A stretch of 7,070 nucleotides of DNA from NCBI GenBank assembly GCA_009782245.1, contig WRKK01000227.1, positions 1 through 7,070 of the forward strand. Reading direction: 5' to 3'. Shown here piece after piece: positions 1-5,698 of this stretch. This stretch comes from Defluviitaleaceae bacterium. GTDB lineage: Bacteria > Bacillota > Clostridia > Lachnospirales > WQUN01. Position 1 is the stretch's first letter, and the number at the start of each line of letters is the position of its first letter. A program made the translations under genes and the position numbers. The notes under the pieces are model-generated. The model ran no database searches, was not told the DNA's origin, and was given only the letters and a program-made list of their open reading frames with translations.

Positions 1-63
1 CTACCTGACCGCCGTCAGGCGGGCGGGTAGCGTCGTTGTAGGGGCGACCGTCCTCGGTCGCCC
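1..63. repeat. Paired G+C-rich hairpins, probable dispersed repeat element (cut by window edge)
   Basis: Two strong inverted repeats lie back to back. The first has CCTGAC (4-9) pairing with GTCAGG (14-19), with CTACC (1-5) also able to pair with GGTAG (26-30) as a competing outer stem. The second has GGGCGACCG (42-50) pairing with CGGTCGCCC (55-63) around a four-base loop TCCT. The stretch is much richer in G+C than the sequence after it. On the minus strand the second hairpin lies about 43 bases past the SLH gene stop, but no T-run follows on that strand, so it is a poor intrinsic terminator. Its look (GTAGGGGCGACC followed by its complement) resembles short palindromic repeats scattered through clostridial genomes. 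That is recollection, and one copy here cannot prove it. Bases 79-92 hold a separate small tandem repeat, TCTAGCT twice. Confidence 0.5.
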
Positions 64-105
64 GTTTTCCCATTCCGATCTAGCTTCTAGCTTAAGTATA
101 CGCAA

Positions 106-1218
106 CTACCGAAGTCCCAGTTCCATGTTGTGGAATATTGTAAATATTTCCGCCCGTGTCATCATTTCTGTTGGGCGGATTTGCGGCGAGCCAGCACCCA
201 TAAATTGGCGGTCTACTAATACTGCAACGGCATCTCTTGCCCAGCCTGCTACGTTGGCTTGGTCGGTAAATTGCCCTAAAATTTGTTCTATGTTTAGTCC
301 GCTAAAATATGCGGCGTTAAAACTGCTGTTGGGCAGTCGCAACAATAAATTCAGTAAAATTCGGGCGGCCTCTTGCCGCTGAACAAGTTCGTCTGGCATA
401 AAGGGAACATCGCCGCCAATCATTCCCATATTGGCTAAAGTTAATATTGCGGGACGCAGCGGGTGGTCGTCTGATACGCCAACTACCGCCAATGCTTGCC
501 CCGCATAGGAAAAGCCCAAATTTACGAGAGCGTTTTGGTTTGCGTTTATCCAGCGTTCCAAATAAAAGGCAAATTCGCCCCTAGTAATTTGTTGCTCGGG
601 AAAAATAGGCTGATTATTTTGCAGAGTGCCTGTTAATCCACGGTTAAAAGCGTATAAAATCGATTGCTCTGCCCAATGCCCCGATATATCCGATGGGCCA
701 AATGCTGCTGGCGGCGGCGTTGGTGCGGGAGTGGGTTCTGGTGTTGGGATTGGCGTGGGTACTGGCGTAGGCGGCGGCGTGGGAATCGGCGTGGGTTCTG
801 GAGTTGGAATTGGCGTTGGCTCTGGTGCGGGGATTGGCGTTGGCTCTGGTGTTGGGATTGGTGTAGGTTCTGGCGTTGGCAACGGTGCAGGAGTTACAAC
901 TGGCGGCGGTGCGAAAAAGCTGTCGTTGTTCCCGTTGTTGCCGTTGTTGCCGTTATTTCCAACATTGCCGACATTTTCGTTGTCTGTGGGTTCTGTTAGC
1001 AAGGGTACATCGGGCAAAACGGGTATTATAGGTGCAGGGGAAATCAAGCTAGGGAACGGCGTAGGCGTGGGCGGCGGAGCAAACATATCCAATACACCTG
1101 GCAAATCGCCAAAATACAATGGCGGTGCGGCTAACATCGCTGTGTTTTGCCTAAATACAGCGGCTGCACCTAAAATTGCAACTAATAAAACGCAAATTTT
1201 TATTTTTTTTGTCAACAT
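106..1218 (-). CDS. Secreted S-layer homology (SLH) domain protein with Pro-rich linker
   Basis: A 370-residue protein probably anchored non-covalently to the cell wall. Residues 1 to about 31 form a signal peptide: the basic start MLTKKIK, then a hydrophobic core rich in Leu, Val and Ala. Residues 48-75 are Pro-rich, 82-99 are an Asn-Gly tract, and 104-170 are a Pro/Thr/Glu linker with 8-residue repeats of the type EPTPIPTP. The C-terminal half carries three SLH repeats, at about 177-222, 245-294 and 317-366. SLH1 starts DISGHWAEQSI, and the repeats end in TRGE, QRQE and TRAE motifs. SLH domains bind pyruvylated secondary cell wall polymers in Gram-positive bacteria. There is no other recognisable domain, so the protein may be a short wall-associated spacer or structural protein; its specific role is unknown. 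The ATG start is supported by GGAG at 1228-1231, nine bases upstream, and by a promoter at 1256-1284. Confidence 0.9.
   Translation of the reverse strand: MLTKKIKICVLLVAILGAAAVFRQNTAMLAAPPLYFGDLPGVLDMFAPPPTPTPFPSLISPAPIIPVLPDVPLLTEPTDNENVGNVGNNGNNGNNGNNDSFFAPPPVVTPAPLPTPEPTPIPTPEPTPIPAPEPTPIPTPEPTPIPTPPPTPVPTPIPTPEPTPAPTPPPAAFGPSDISGHWAEQSILYAFNRGLTGTLQNNQPIFPEQQITRGEFAFYLERWINANQNALVNLGFSYAGQALAVVGVSDDHPLRPAILTLANMGMIGGDVPFMPDELVQRQEAARILLNLLLRLPNSSFNAAYFSGLNIEQILGQFTDQANVAGWARDAVAVLVDRQFMGAGSPQIRPTEMMTRAEIFTIFHNMELGLR
715..870 (-). repeat. 24-base coding repeats for the EPTPIPTP linker
   Basis: Residues 117-168 of the SLH protein are built from 8-residue units (EPTPIPTP, EPTPIPAP, EPTPIPTP twice, then the drifting forms PPTPVPTP, IPTP and EPTPAPTP), which correspond to imperfect 24-base tandem repeats in the DNA. 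Neighbouring copies differ at synonymous positions, so the repeat pattern is under protein-level constraint or is old rather than newly expanded. Such tracts can change length by slippage without a frameshift because the unit is a multiple of three. Pro-Thr linkers of this kind usually form extended spacers in wall proteins. Confidence 0.85.
922..975 (-). repeat. 9-base coding repeats for the Asn-Asn-Gly tract
   Basis: Residues 82-99 of the SLH protein read as NVGNVGNNGNNGNNGNND. The DNA is a run of near-identical 9-base units (AACGGCAAC type on the coding strand), more uniform than the Pro-linker repeats and so a likely site of slippage. The tract separates two Pro-rich segments and is probably a flexible, disordered hinge. 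Confidence 0.75.
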
Positions 1219-1255
1219 AAATAATCACTCCAAACGGTTTTTTACTACAATTTAG

Positions 1256-1284
1256 ATTGTAACACATTGCTTAAAATTGTGCAA
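1256..1284 (-). promoter_or_regulatory. Sigma-A promoter of the SLH protein gene
   Basis: On the minus strand, a -35 box TTGCAC (1284-1279) is followed by a 17-base spacer and a -10 box TACAAT (1261-1256). The bases just before the -10 are TGT, matching the extended -10 TGn element. Predicted transcription starts about 30 bases upstream of the ATG at 1218, leaving a short leader with a good ribosome binding site. The promoter sits between the argS stop and the SLH gene, so the SLH gene need not depend on argS transcription. Confidence 0.7.
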
Positions 1285-1290
1285 TAAAAA

Positions 1291-1312
1291 ATTTAGCCTG
1301 TCGCCCACAGTT
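1291..1312 (-). terminator. Weak candidate terminator after argS
   Basis: About 30 bases past the argS stop, the minus strand has a short stem (CTGT pairing with ACAG around GGGCG, at 1298-1310), then GCTAA and a run of six T (1297-1291 region). The stem is only four base pairs, so termination here would be leaky at best, and some argS transcripts may read into the SLH gene. No stronger hairpin with a T-run is visible in the 122-base gap. Confidence 0.25.
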
Positions 1313-1319
1313 TTGTTTT

Positions 1320-1333
1320 TTTGGTTGACCAAA
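1320..1333. promoter_or_regulatory. Palindrome TTTGGT-TG-ACCAAA, possible operator
   Basis: A perfect 6-base inverted repeat with a two-base centre lies between the argS stop and the SLH gene promoter, 35 bases upstream of the -35 box. Its size and symmetry would suit a small dimeric DNA-binding protein. As RNA it would need a loop enlarged to four bases, and no T-run follows it on the minus strand, so it does not look like a terminator. Function is a guess. Confidence 0.25.
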
Positions 1334-1340
1334 CATATTT

Positions 1341-3113
1341 TCACATCTTTTTAGGGGCGGCAATCCCCAACAACGCCAGCCCACTAGCAATTACCGTTTT
1401 TGCGGCAAAAACCAACGTTAGCCGTGCAACTTGCACTTCATCGCCCGTTAAAACTTGGTGCGTGTTGTAAAATTTGTTGAAAGCCTGTGCCAAAGCCACC
1501 AAAAACCTTGATATTATAAACGGCTCGTATTTTTCGGCGGCCTCCGCTATTTTTTCGGGAAAATTGTAGATTAGCCGCAAAATTTCAAAAGATTCGTCGT
1601 CCGTTAGCAACTCGGCGTATTGCGGGATTTTTGCGGGTAGGTAAAAATTTTGGTAGTTTGCCAAATTTTGCGGATTGGGCTCGGTGTCCTTGTCCAGTAG
1701 CCCCGCTTTTTCCAGTACGCTACACGCCCGCGCGTGGCTGTATTGCACATACGGGCCCGTTTCGCCCTCAAAATTTAACATTCGCTCCCACGAAAAAATT
1801 GCGTCTTTTATGCGGCTGTTGTACATTTGATTGAAGATAATCGCACCAATGCCCACTTGCTCGGCAACTTCCGCCTTGTTCTCCAGATTCGGGCTTTTTT
1901 CCTGGATAATGTCAAGCGTTTTTGCGGTCGCCTCGTCTAGTAAATTCGCCATTTTTATAACTTGCCCCTTGCGGGTTGACATCTTGCCAGCATCAAAAAT
2001 AAACAGCCCATAATTTATGTGCAGCATATCTTTCGCCCAAGAATAGCCCATTAGTTCCAAAACCTTGAAAAACTGCGAAAAATGCAGCTTTTGCTCCGTG
2101 CCTGTAACGTAAAGGCTTTTGTGGAAATTGTAGGTTTTGTGCCTGTCTATTGCGGCTGTGATGTCGCGGGTGGCGTACAGAGTGCCGCCGTCCCGCCGAA
2201 CAATAAGGCACGGCGGCATTTTGTGGTCTTCCAATTCCACGACCAGCGCGCCCTCGCTTTCGGTTAGCAAATTTTTGCTGCGCAATTCGTCCACAGAGGC
2301 GGTCATTTTGTCGTTGTAATAGCTTTCGCCCCTGTAAGATTCAAACGAGATGCCCAGCCGCTGATATATTTTTTGGTACTCCTGCATACTGACGTTGCAT
2401 ATCCAACGCCAGATTTCAAGCCCCTGTTCGTCGCCGTTCTCCATTTTGACAACCCAGTTGCGAGCGGTGCTTTCCAGTTCTTCCGCCATTTCGGGGCTTT
2501 TCTCGGATTCCTCGTGAAAGCGAACGTACAGGGAAGTTAGCCCCACAAGCCCCGTTTGTTCAATTTCGGCTTTGTCGCCCCATTTTAGGTAGGCGGTCAG
2601 CAGCTTGCCAAACGAAGTGCCCCAGTCGCCCAAGTAATTTATGCCGATGGTCTCGTAGCCCTGAAATTTGAAGATATTGTACAGAGCGCGCCCGATAACG
2701 GTTGTGCCGAGGTGTCCCACGTGAAAATGCTTGGCGATATTGGGCGAGGAGTAATCTATTAAAACGACCTTGCCCGCACCGATGTTGCTGTTGCCGTATT
2801 CTAGGGGCTGGTGTAGCACGGCTTGCAGAACGGTTTCGGCAAAATGGCTGCGGGTTAGGTAAAAATTTAAGTAGCCGCCAACGGGCTCGATGGCTTGCAG
2901 CCAGGGCGGCAGGGCGGCGGCGGTTGCGGCGGCGAGTTCGGCGGCGATAACGGGCGGCGCTTTGCGTAAGGTTTTGGCAAGTTTGAAACAAGGGTAGGCA
3001 AAATGCCCCATTTTGGGGTCTGCGGGTTGTTCTATTGCGGCGGCGATTTCTTCGATGGCTATATTTGGCAGGTGCGGGGAAAGCTGGGTTGCTATTGATT
3101 GTTTGTAGTTCAT
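1341..3113 (-). CDS. argS: Arginyl-tRNA synthetase
   Basis: Charges tRNA(Arg) with arginine in the cytoplasm, using ATP (class I aminoacyl-tRNA synthetase). The 590-residue length fits a complete bacterial ArgS. Residues 1 to about 90 form the N-terminal additional domain that contacts the tRNA. The catalytic Rossmann core holds the HIGH-type motif HVGH at 131-134, within SSPNIAKHFHVGHLGTT. The strand NYLGDWGTSFGKL at 159-171 and the KMSKS-equivalent KMSTRKG at 377-383 follow. The C-terminal helical DALR anticodon-binding domain runs from about 455 (YSHARACSVL) to the typical ending LLGIAAPKKM. An AGGAGG ribosome binding site at 3120-3125, six bases before the ATG, fixes the start. The gene has its own promoter at 3144-3172, and its leader is too short for a T-box riboswitch. 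One oddity is His-128 where close relatives usually have Pro before the HIGH motif. Confidence 0.98.
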   Translation of the reverse strand: MNYKQSIATQLSPHLPNIAIEEIAAAIEQPADPKMGHFAYPCFKLAKTLRKAPPVIAAELAAATAAALPPWLQAIEPVGGYLNFYLTRSHFAETVLQAVLHQPLEYGNSNIGAGKVVLIDYSSPNIAKHFHVGHLGTTVIGRALYNIFKFQGYETIGINYLGDWGTSFGKLLTAYLKWGDKAEIEQTGLVGLTSLYVRFHEESEKSPEMAEELESTARNWVVKMENGDEQGLEIWRWICNVSMQEYQKIYQRLGISFESYRGESYYNDKMTASVDELRSKNLLTESEGALVVELEDHKMPPCLIVRRDGGTLYATRDITAAIDRHKTYNFHKSLYVTGTEQKLHFSQFFKVLELMGYSWAKDMLHINYGLFIFDAGKMSTRKGQVIKMANLLDEATAKTLDIIQEKSPNLENKAEVAEQVGIGAIIFNQMYNSRIKDAIFSWERMLNFEGETGPYVQYSHARACSVLEKAGLLDKDTEPNPQNLANYQNFYLPAKIPQYAELLTDDESFEILRLIYNFPEKIAEAAEKYEPFIISRFLVALAQAFNKFYNTHQVLTGDEVQVARLTLVFAAKTVIASGLALLGIAAPKKM

Positions 3114-3143
3114 TTTAGTCCTCCTAGGGTAGGTTTTAAGTAG

Positions 3144-3172
3144 AGTGTACCATAAAAAATTGGTTTAGGCAA
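3144..3172 (-). promoter_or_regulatory. argS: Sigma-A promoter of argS
   Basis: On the minus strand, a -35 box TTGCCT (3172-3167), a 17-base spacer and a -10 box TACACT (3149-3144) precede argS. TGG just before the -10 gives an extended -10 match. The -35 box begins a few bases after the T-runs of the metY terminator, so the two transcription units are packed almost end to end. The implied leader is about 25 bases. Confidence 0.65.
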
Positions 3173-3175
3173 ATT

Positions 3176-3218
3176 AAAAACATCAAAAACTGGGCGGCTT
3201 GAAACTTACCGCCCAGTT
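3176..3218 (-). terminator. metY: Rho-independent terminator of metY
   Basis: Bases 3209-3218 pair with 3188-3197 in a perfect 10-bp stem (on the minus strand AACTGGGCGG pairs with CCGCCCAGTT) around an 11-base loop. On the minus strand the stem is followed by T-runs at 3189-3185 and 3180-3176. It lies about 48 bases past the metY stop and directly ahead of the argS promoter, insulating argS from metY transcription. Confidence 0.85.
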
Positions 3219-3265
3219 GTTACTAAAAATCAGATTATTCCCATTTACCTAATTATCCCAACAGC

Positions 3266-4540
3266 CTAAAATTCCAACGATTGGCTTAAATCTGCCAAAA
3301 TATCGTCAATATGTTCTGTGCCGATAGATAGGCGGATACTGTTGGGTTTTATGCCTTGGTCAAGCTGGTCTTCGGCGGTTAGCTGCGAATGGGTTGTGCT
3401 AGGCGAGTGGATAACCAGCGATTTGCTATCCGCCACGTTTGCAAGCAGTGAAAACAGTTTCATTCTGTCTATAACGGCTTTTGCGTCTTCAGCAGAGCCT
3501 TTGATTTCAAACGAAAAAATCGAGCCAGCACCGTTCGGGAAATATTCCTTATAAAGAGCGTTGTTTGGGTGGTTTGGCAAGGACGGGTGATGTACCTTTT
3601 CAACTTTTGGGTGCTTGCTAAGAAAGTCCACTACTTTAAGAGCATTTTCAACATGGCGCTCCATTCGCAAGGACAGCGTTTCCAAGCCTTGCAGGAACAA
3701 AAACGAGTGAAACGGGCTAACAGTTGAGCCAGTATCGCGCATGATTGTTACACGGGCTTTTATGATGTAAGCCATTTTTCCTGCAATGTCGGCGATAACG
3801 GCATTGTGGGCGCTTGGGTTGGGTTGCGATAGCCCTGGAAATTTATCGTTTGCTTTCCAGTCAAAATTGCCAGAATCCACGATAACGCCGCCGATTGCTG
3901 TGCCGTGTCCGCCTATAAATTTTGTGGCAGAATGAACAACAATATCCGCACCGTATTCAAATGGTCGGAGCAAAAACGGCGTTGCAAAAGTATTATCCAC
4001 AATAAGTGGAATGCCGTGTTTATGGGCGATTTCTGCTGTTTTTTTGATGTCAATTATTGTGGAATTTGGGTTGCCCAGCGATTCAATGAAAATCGCTTTT
4101 GTGTTGGGCTGAATAGCTTTCTCAAAGTTGGCGACATTTCCGCCGTCCACAAAGGTTGTGGTAATGCCGCTATCGGGCAAAGTGTGCGAAAACAGGTTAA
4201 AGCTGCCGCCGTAGATAAATTTATCGGAGACAATATGGTCGCCAGCCCGTGCAATATTGGTAATGGAGTAAGTAACCGCCGCCGCCCCCGAGGAAGTCGC
4301 CAACGCACCAACACCGCCTTCTAGTGCGGCTATTCGTTGTTCAAAAACGTCGGAAGTGGGGTTCATAAGGCGGGTGTAGATGTTTCCCGACTCGGTCAAT
4401 CCAAAGCGGCCCGCCGCCTCCTTTGTGCTAGGAAAAACATAAGAAGCGGTAGCGTAAATAGGCACAGCCCTGGCATCTGTGGCAGAATCAGGCGTTTCTT
4501 GCCCTGCGTGTAATTGTAGCGTTTCAAATTTGTAGCTCAT
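3266..4540 (-). CDS. metY: O-acetylhomoserine sulfhydrylase (aminocarboxypropyltransferase)
   Basis: A PLP enzyme of the Cys/Met metabolism family that makes homocysteine from O-acetylhomoserine and sulfide, the direct sulfhydrylation route to methionine. The 424-residue length matches the MetY subgroup rather than the shorter gamma-synthases and beta-lyases (about 380). Visible features are the N-terminal LHAGQ start, the YTRLMNPT phosphate-binding segment at 55-62 (from the partner subunit), TSSGAAAVTY at 82-91, the PLP-ring Asp-182 in VDNTFATPF, and the Schiff-base Lys-207 in SATKFIGGHG. The insertion at 227-246, KFPGLSQPNPSAHN type, is typical of MetY. Late residues include Arg-403 in RLSIGTEH, which should bind the substrate carboxylate. 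The AGAGGT site at 4547-4552 supports the ATG start. It could accept other acylated homoserines or serines; specificity cannot be read by eye. No SAM riboswitch fits in the short leader. Confidence 0.93.
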   Translation of the reverse strand: MSYKFETLQLHAGQETPDSATDARAVPIYATASYVFPSTKEAAGRFGLTESGNIYTRLMNPTSDVFEQRIAALEGGVGALATSSGAAAVTYSITNIARAGDHIVSDKFIYGGSFNLFSHTLPDSGITTTFVDGGNVANFEKAIQPNTKAIFIESLGNPNSTIIDIKKTAEIAHKHGIPLIVDNTFATPFLLRPFEYGADIVVHSATKFIGGHGTAIGGVIVDSGNFDWKANDKFPGLSQPNPSAHNAVIADIAGKMAYIIKARVTIMRDTGSTVSPFHSFLFLQGLETLSLRMERHVENALKVVDFLSKHPKVEKVHHPSLPNHPNNALYKEYFPNGAGSIFSFEIKGSAEDAKAVIDRMKLFSLLANVADSKSLVIHSPSTTHSQLTAEDQLDQGIKPNSIRLSIGTEHIDDILADLSQSLEF

Positions 4541-4555
4541 TTGTTTACCTCTTTT

Positions 4556-4573
4556 CTAAAAAGTCTAAAAAGT
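4556..4573 (-). repeat. Exact tandem 9-base repeat in the metY leader
   Basis: CTAAAAAGT occurs twice in a row on the plus strand (ACTTTTTAG twice in the metY transcript), immediately upstream of the metY ribosome binding site. It may be a simple slippage duplication in an A/T-rich leader; a regulatory role is not shown. Confidence 0.6.
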
Positions 4574-4595
4574 TCAAAAAAATTTTAACACTTTC

Positions 4596-4624
4596 AGTTT
4601 AACATATTTTTTTGAGGAGTGCAA
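4596..4624 (-). promoter_or_regulatory. metY: Sigma-A promoter of metY
   Basis: On the minus strand, TTGCAC (4624-4619), a 17-base spacer and TAAACT (4601-4596) form a -35/-10 pair, with TGT before the -10 as an extended element. The predicted leader is about 50 bases, A/T-rich, without a strong hairpin. The -35 lies only 25 bases from the -35 of the divergent ATPase promoter, so a protein bound between them could affect both. Confidence 0.7.
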
Positions 4625-4649
4625 GTTTTTTTATGGAATTTTATTCATT

Positions 4650-4678
4650 TTGACAACGCAAACTTATCATGTTAAAAT
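4650..4678 (+). promoter_or_regulatory. Near-consensus sigma-A promoter of the ATPase/nuclease-like pair
   Basis: A perfect -35 box TTGACA (4650-4655), a 17-base spacer and TAAAAT (4673-4678, one mismatch to TATAAT) with TGT just before it form the best promoter in the window. It lies about 30 bases upstream of the ATPase ATG, and GGGAGG at 4695-4700 supplies a strong ribosome binding site. By sequence it should be constitutive; no clear operator overlaps it. Confidence 0.8.
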
Positions 4679-4707
4679 AAACAAAAATCCCCGAGGGAGG
4701 TTTTACA

Positions 4708-5697
4708 ATGGCTATAAAATCGATTGAACTAAAAAATTTCACCGTATTTGAGGATTTCAAATGCGAATTTTCGCCAAGAATAAATGTTTTGATAGGCGAA
4801 AACGGAACAGGCAAAACGCATTTGTTGAAAGTGTTGTATGCTTTTTGTAATACTTCAACAAGGGATTATTCTCTTCCAGTTGAGTTAGGTAGACTTTTCA
4901 ACTCAAATCCCACAATTAAAGGAATATTAAACCGCAACCCAAACGAAGATATTAAGCTGAAAATTCAGATTAACGGCAAAAAATATGATTACACGCTTTC
5001 CTGCAATGACGATAGTGCGAGATATTCAGGTAATGGTAGCCAAATTGATGAGGAAATATTTTCGGTGCTAATCCCAGCAAAAGAAATGTTGTCAATTTCC
5101 AATATTGTCCGCATTGGCGACAAATATAAGAGAACTTTGGCTTTTGACAATTCATTATTAGCCATCATAGAAAAGGCACAAAACTTGAACTTTAGCGAAC
5201 CGCCAAAACTTGCCGAAAAAATCCTACCAAAACTGGAAAAAATTATTGACGGCACAGTATTTGTTAAGGAAAGCGACCTAACTTTTTGGGTTCGCAAAAC
5301 GGACGGAAAAGAAATACTCTTCGCAATGGAGGCGGAGGGCATTAGAAAATTTGGCTTGCTGTGGCAACTTATAATGAATGGCAACATTGACGAGGGTACA
5401 ATCCTGCTATGGGACGAGCCAGAGAGCAATCTTAATCCAAAGTTATTGCCTGTTTTTGTTGAGGTTCTCATGGAACTTGCCAAAAATGGTGTGCAAATTT
5501 TTTTGGCAACCCACGAATATAATCTTATGAAATATTTTAGTATATGGAAAAAGGGTGCGGAAGTGGCGTTTATCAGCTTGCGTAAATCTAGCGGCGTTGT
5601 TGCCGAAACAGCAGACGATTACAATTTATTGGAAAATAACGCTATCGTTGATGCAACTATTAAACTTCTTGAAGACGATATTATGGGGGATTTTTAA
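4708..5697 (+). CDS. Small SMC/ABC-like AAA family ATPase (AAA_21/AAA_15 type), first gene of a two-gene cassette
   Basis: A 329-residue ATPase of the RecF/SMC/OLD-like branch. The start MAIKSIELKNFTVFEDF is the typical first strand pair of this group. Walker A is GENGTGKT at 30-37. A segment IPAKEMLS at 122-129 recurs, from memory, in related AAA_21-type proteins. Residues 206-217 (AMEAEGIRKFGL) occupy the place of the ABC signature, in the xEGTR-like form rather than LSGGQ. Walker B is TILLWDEPESNLNP at 231-244 with Asp-236 and catalytic Glu-237. The switch His-269 lies in LATHEYNL. The insert between Walker A and the signature is short, there is no long coiled coil, and the protein ends soon after the ATPase core, so it lacks the TOPRIM nuclease domain of OLD proteins. 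It is likely a dimerising ATP-dependent sensor or motor working with the next gene's product, whose start codon follows one base after this stop. Partner and trigger are unknown. Confidence 0.88.
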   Translation: MAIKSIELKNFTVFEDFKCEFSPRINVLIGENGTGKTHLLKVLYAFCNTSTRDYSLPVELGRLFNSNPTIKGILNRNPNEDIKLKIQINGKKYDYTLSCNDDSARYSGNGSQIDEEIFSVLIPAKEMLSISNIVRIGDKYKRTLAFDNSLLAIIEKAQNLNFSEPPKLAEKILPKLEKIIDGTVFVKESDLTFWVRKTDGKEILFAMEAEGIRKFGLLWQLIMNGNIDEGTILLWDEPESNLNPKLLPVFVEVLMELAKNGVQIFLATHEYNLMKYFSIWKKGAEVAFISLRKSSGVVAETADDYNLLENNAIVDATIKLLEDDIMGDF

Positions 5698-5698
5698 T

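Noticed and set aside
715..870. CRISPR array
   Set aside because: The 24-base units are imperfect, have no spacers, and are translated in frame into a Pro-rich linker.
626..1255. A 209-codon open frame on the plus strand, Gly/Val-rich
   Set aside because: It is the antisense of the Pro/Thr/Glu and Asn-Gly repeat tracts of the SLH gene; the lack of stops follows from the repeat composition, and the minus-strand frame has a signal peptide and SLH domains.
2560..2991. A 143-codon Arg-rich frame on the minus strand inside argS
   Set aside because: It is an out-of-frame reading of the G+C-rich part of argS, with an Arg-heavy composition and no domain or own ribosome binding site that I can see.
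3114..3143. T-box riboswitch ahead of argS
   Set aside because: The leader between the promoter and the start codon is only about 25 bases, far too short for a T-box.
4541..4595. SAM or other riboswitch ahead of metY
   Set aside because: The leader is about 50 A/T-rich bases with no stable hairpin, too short for a known SAM riboswitch with its expression platform.
4989..5483. A 164-codon frame antisense to the ATPase gene
   Set aside because: Ser-rich with no recognisable motif; the opposite strand carries intact Walker motifs with its own promoter and ribosome binding site.
5555..5698. An N-terminal extension of the nuclease-like protein by 48 residues
   Set aside because: It would overlap the ATPase gene out of frame and has no plausible ribosome binding site; ATG at 5699 has GGGGGA eight bases upstream.
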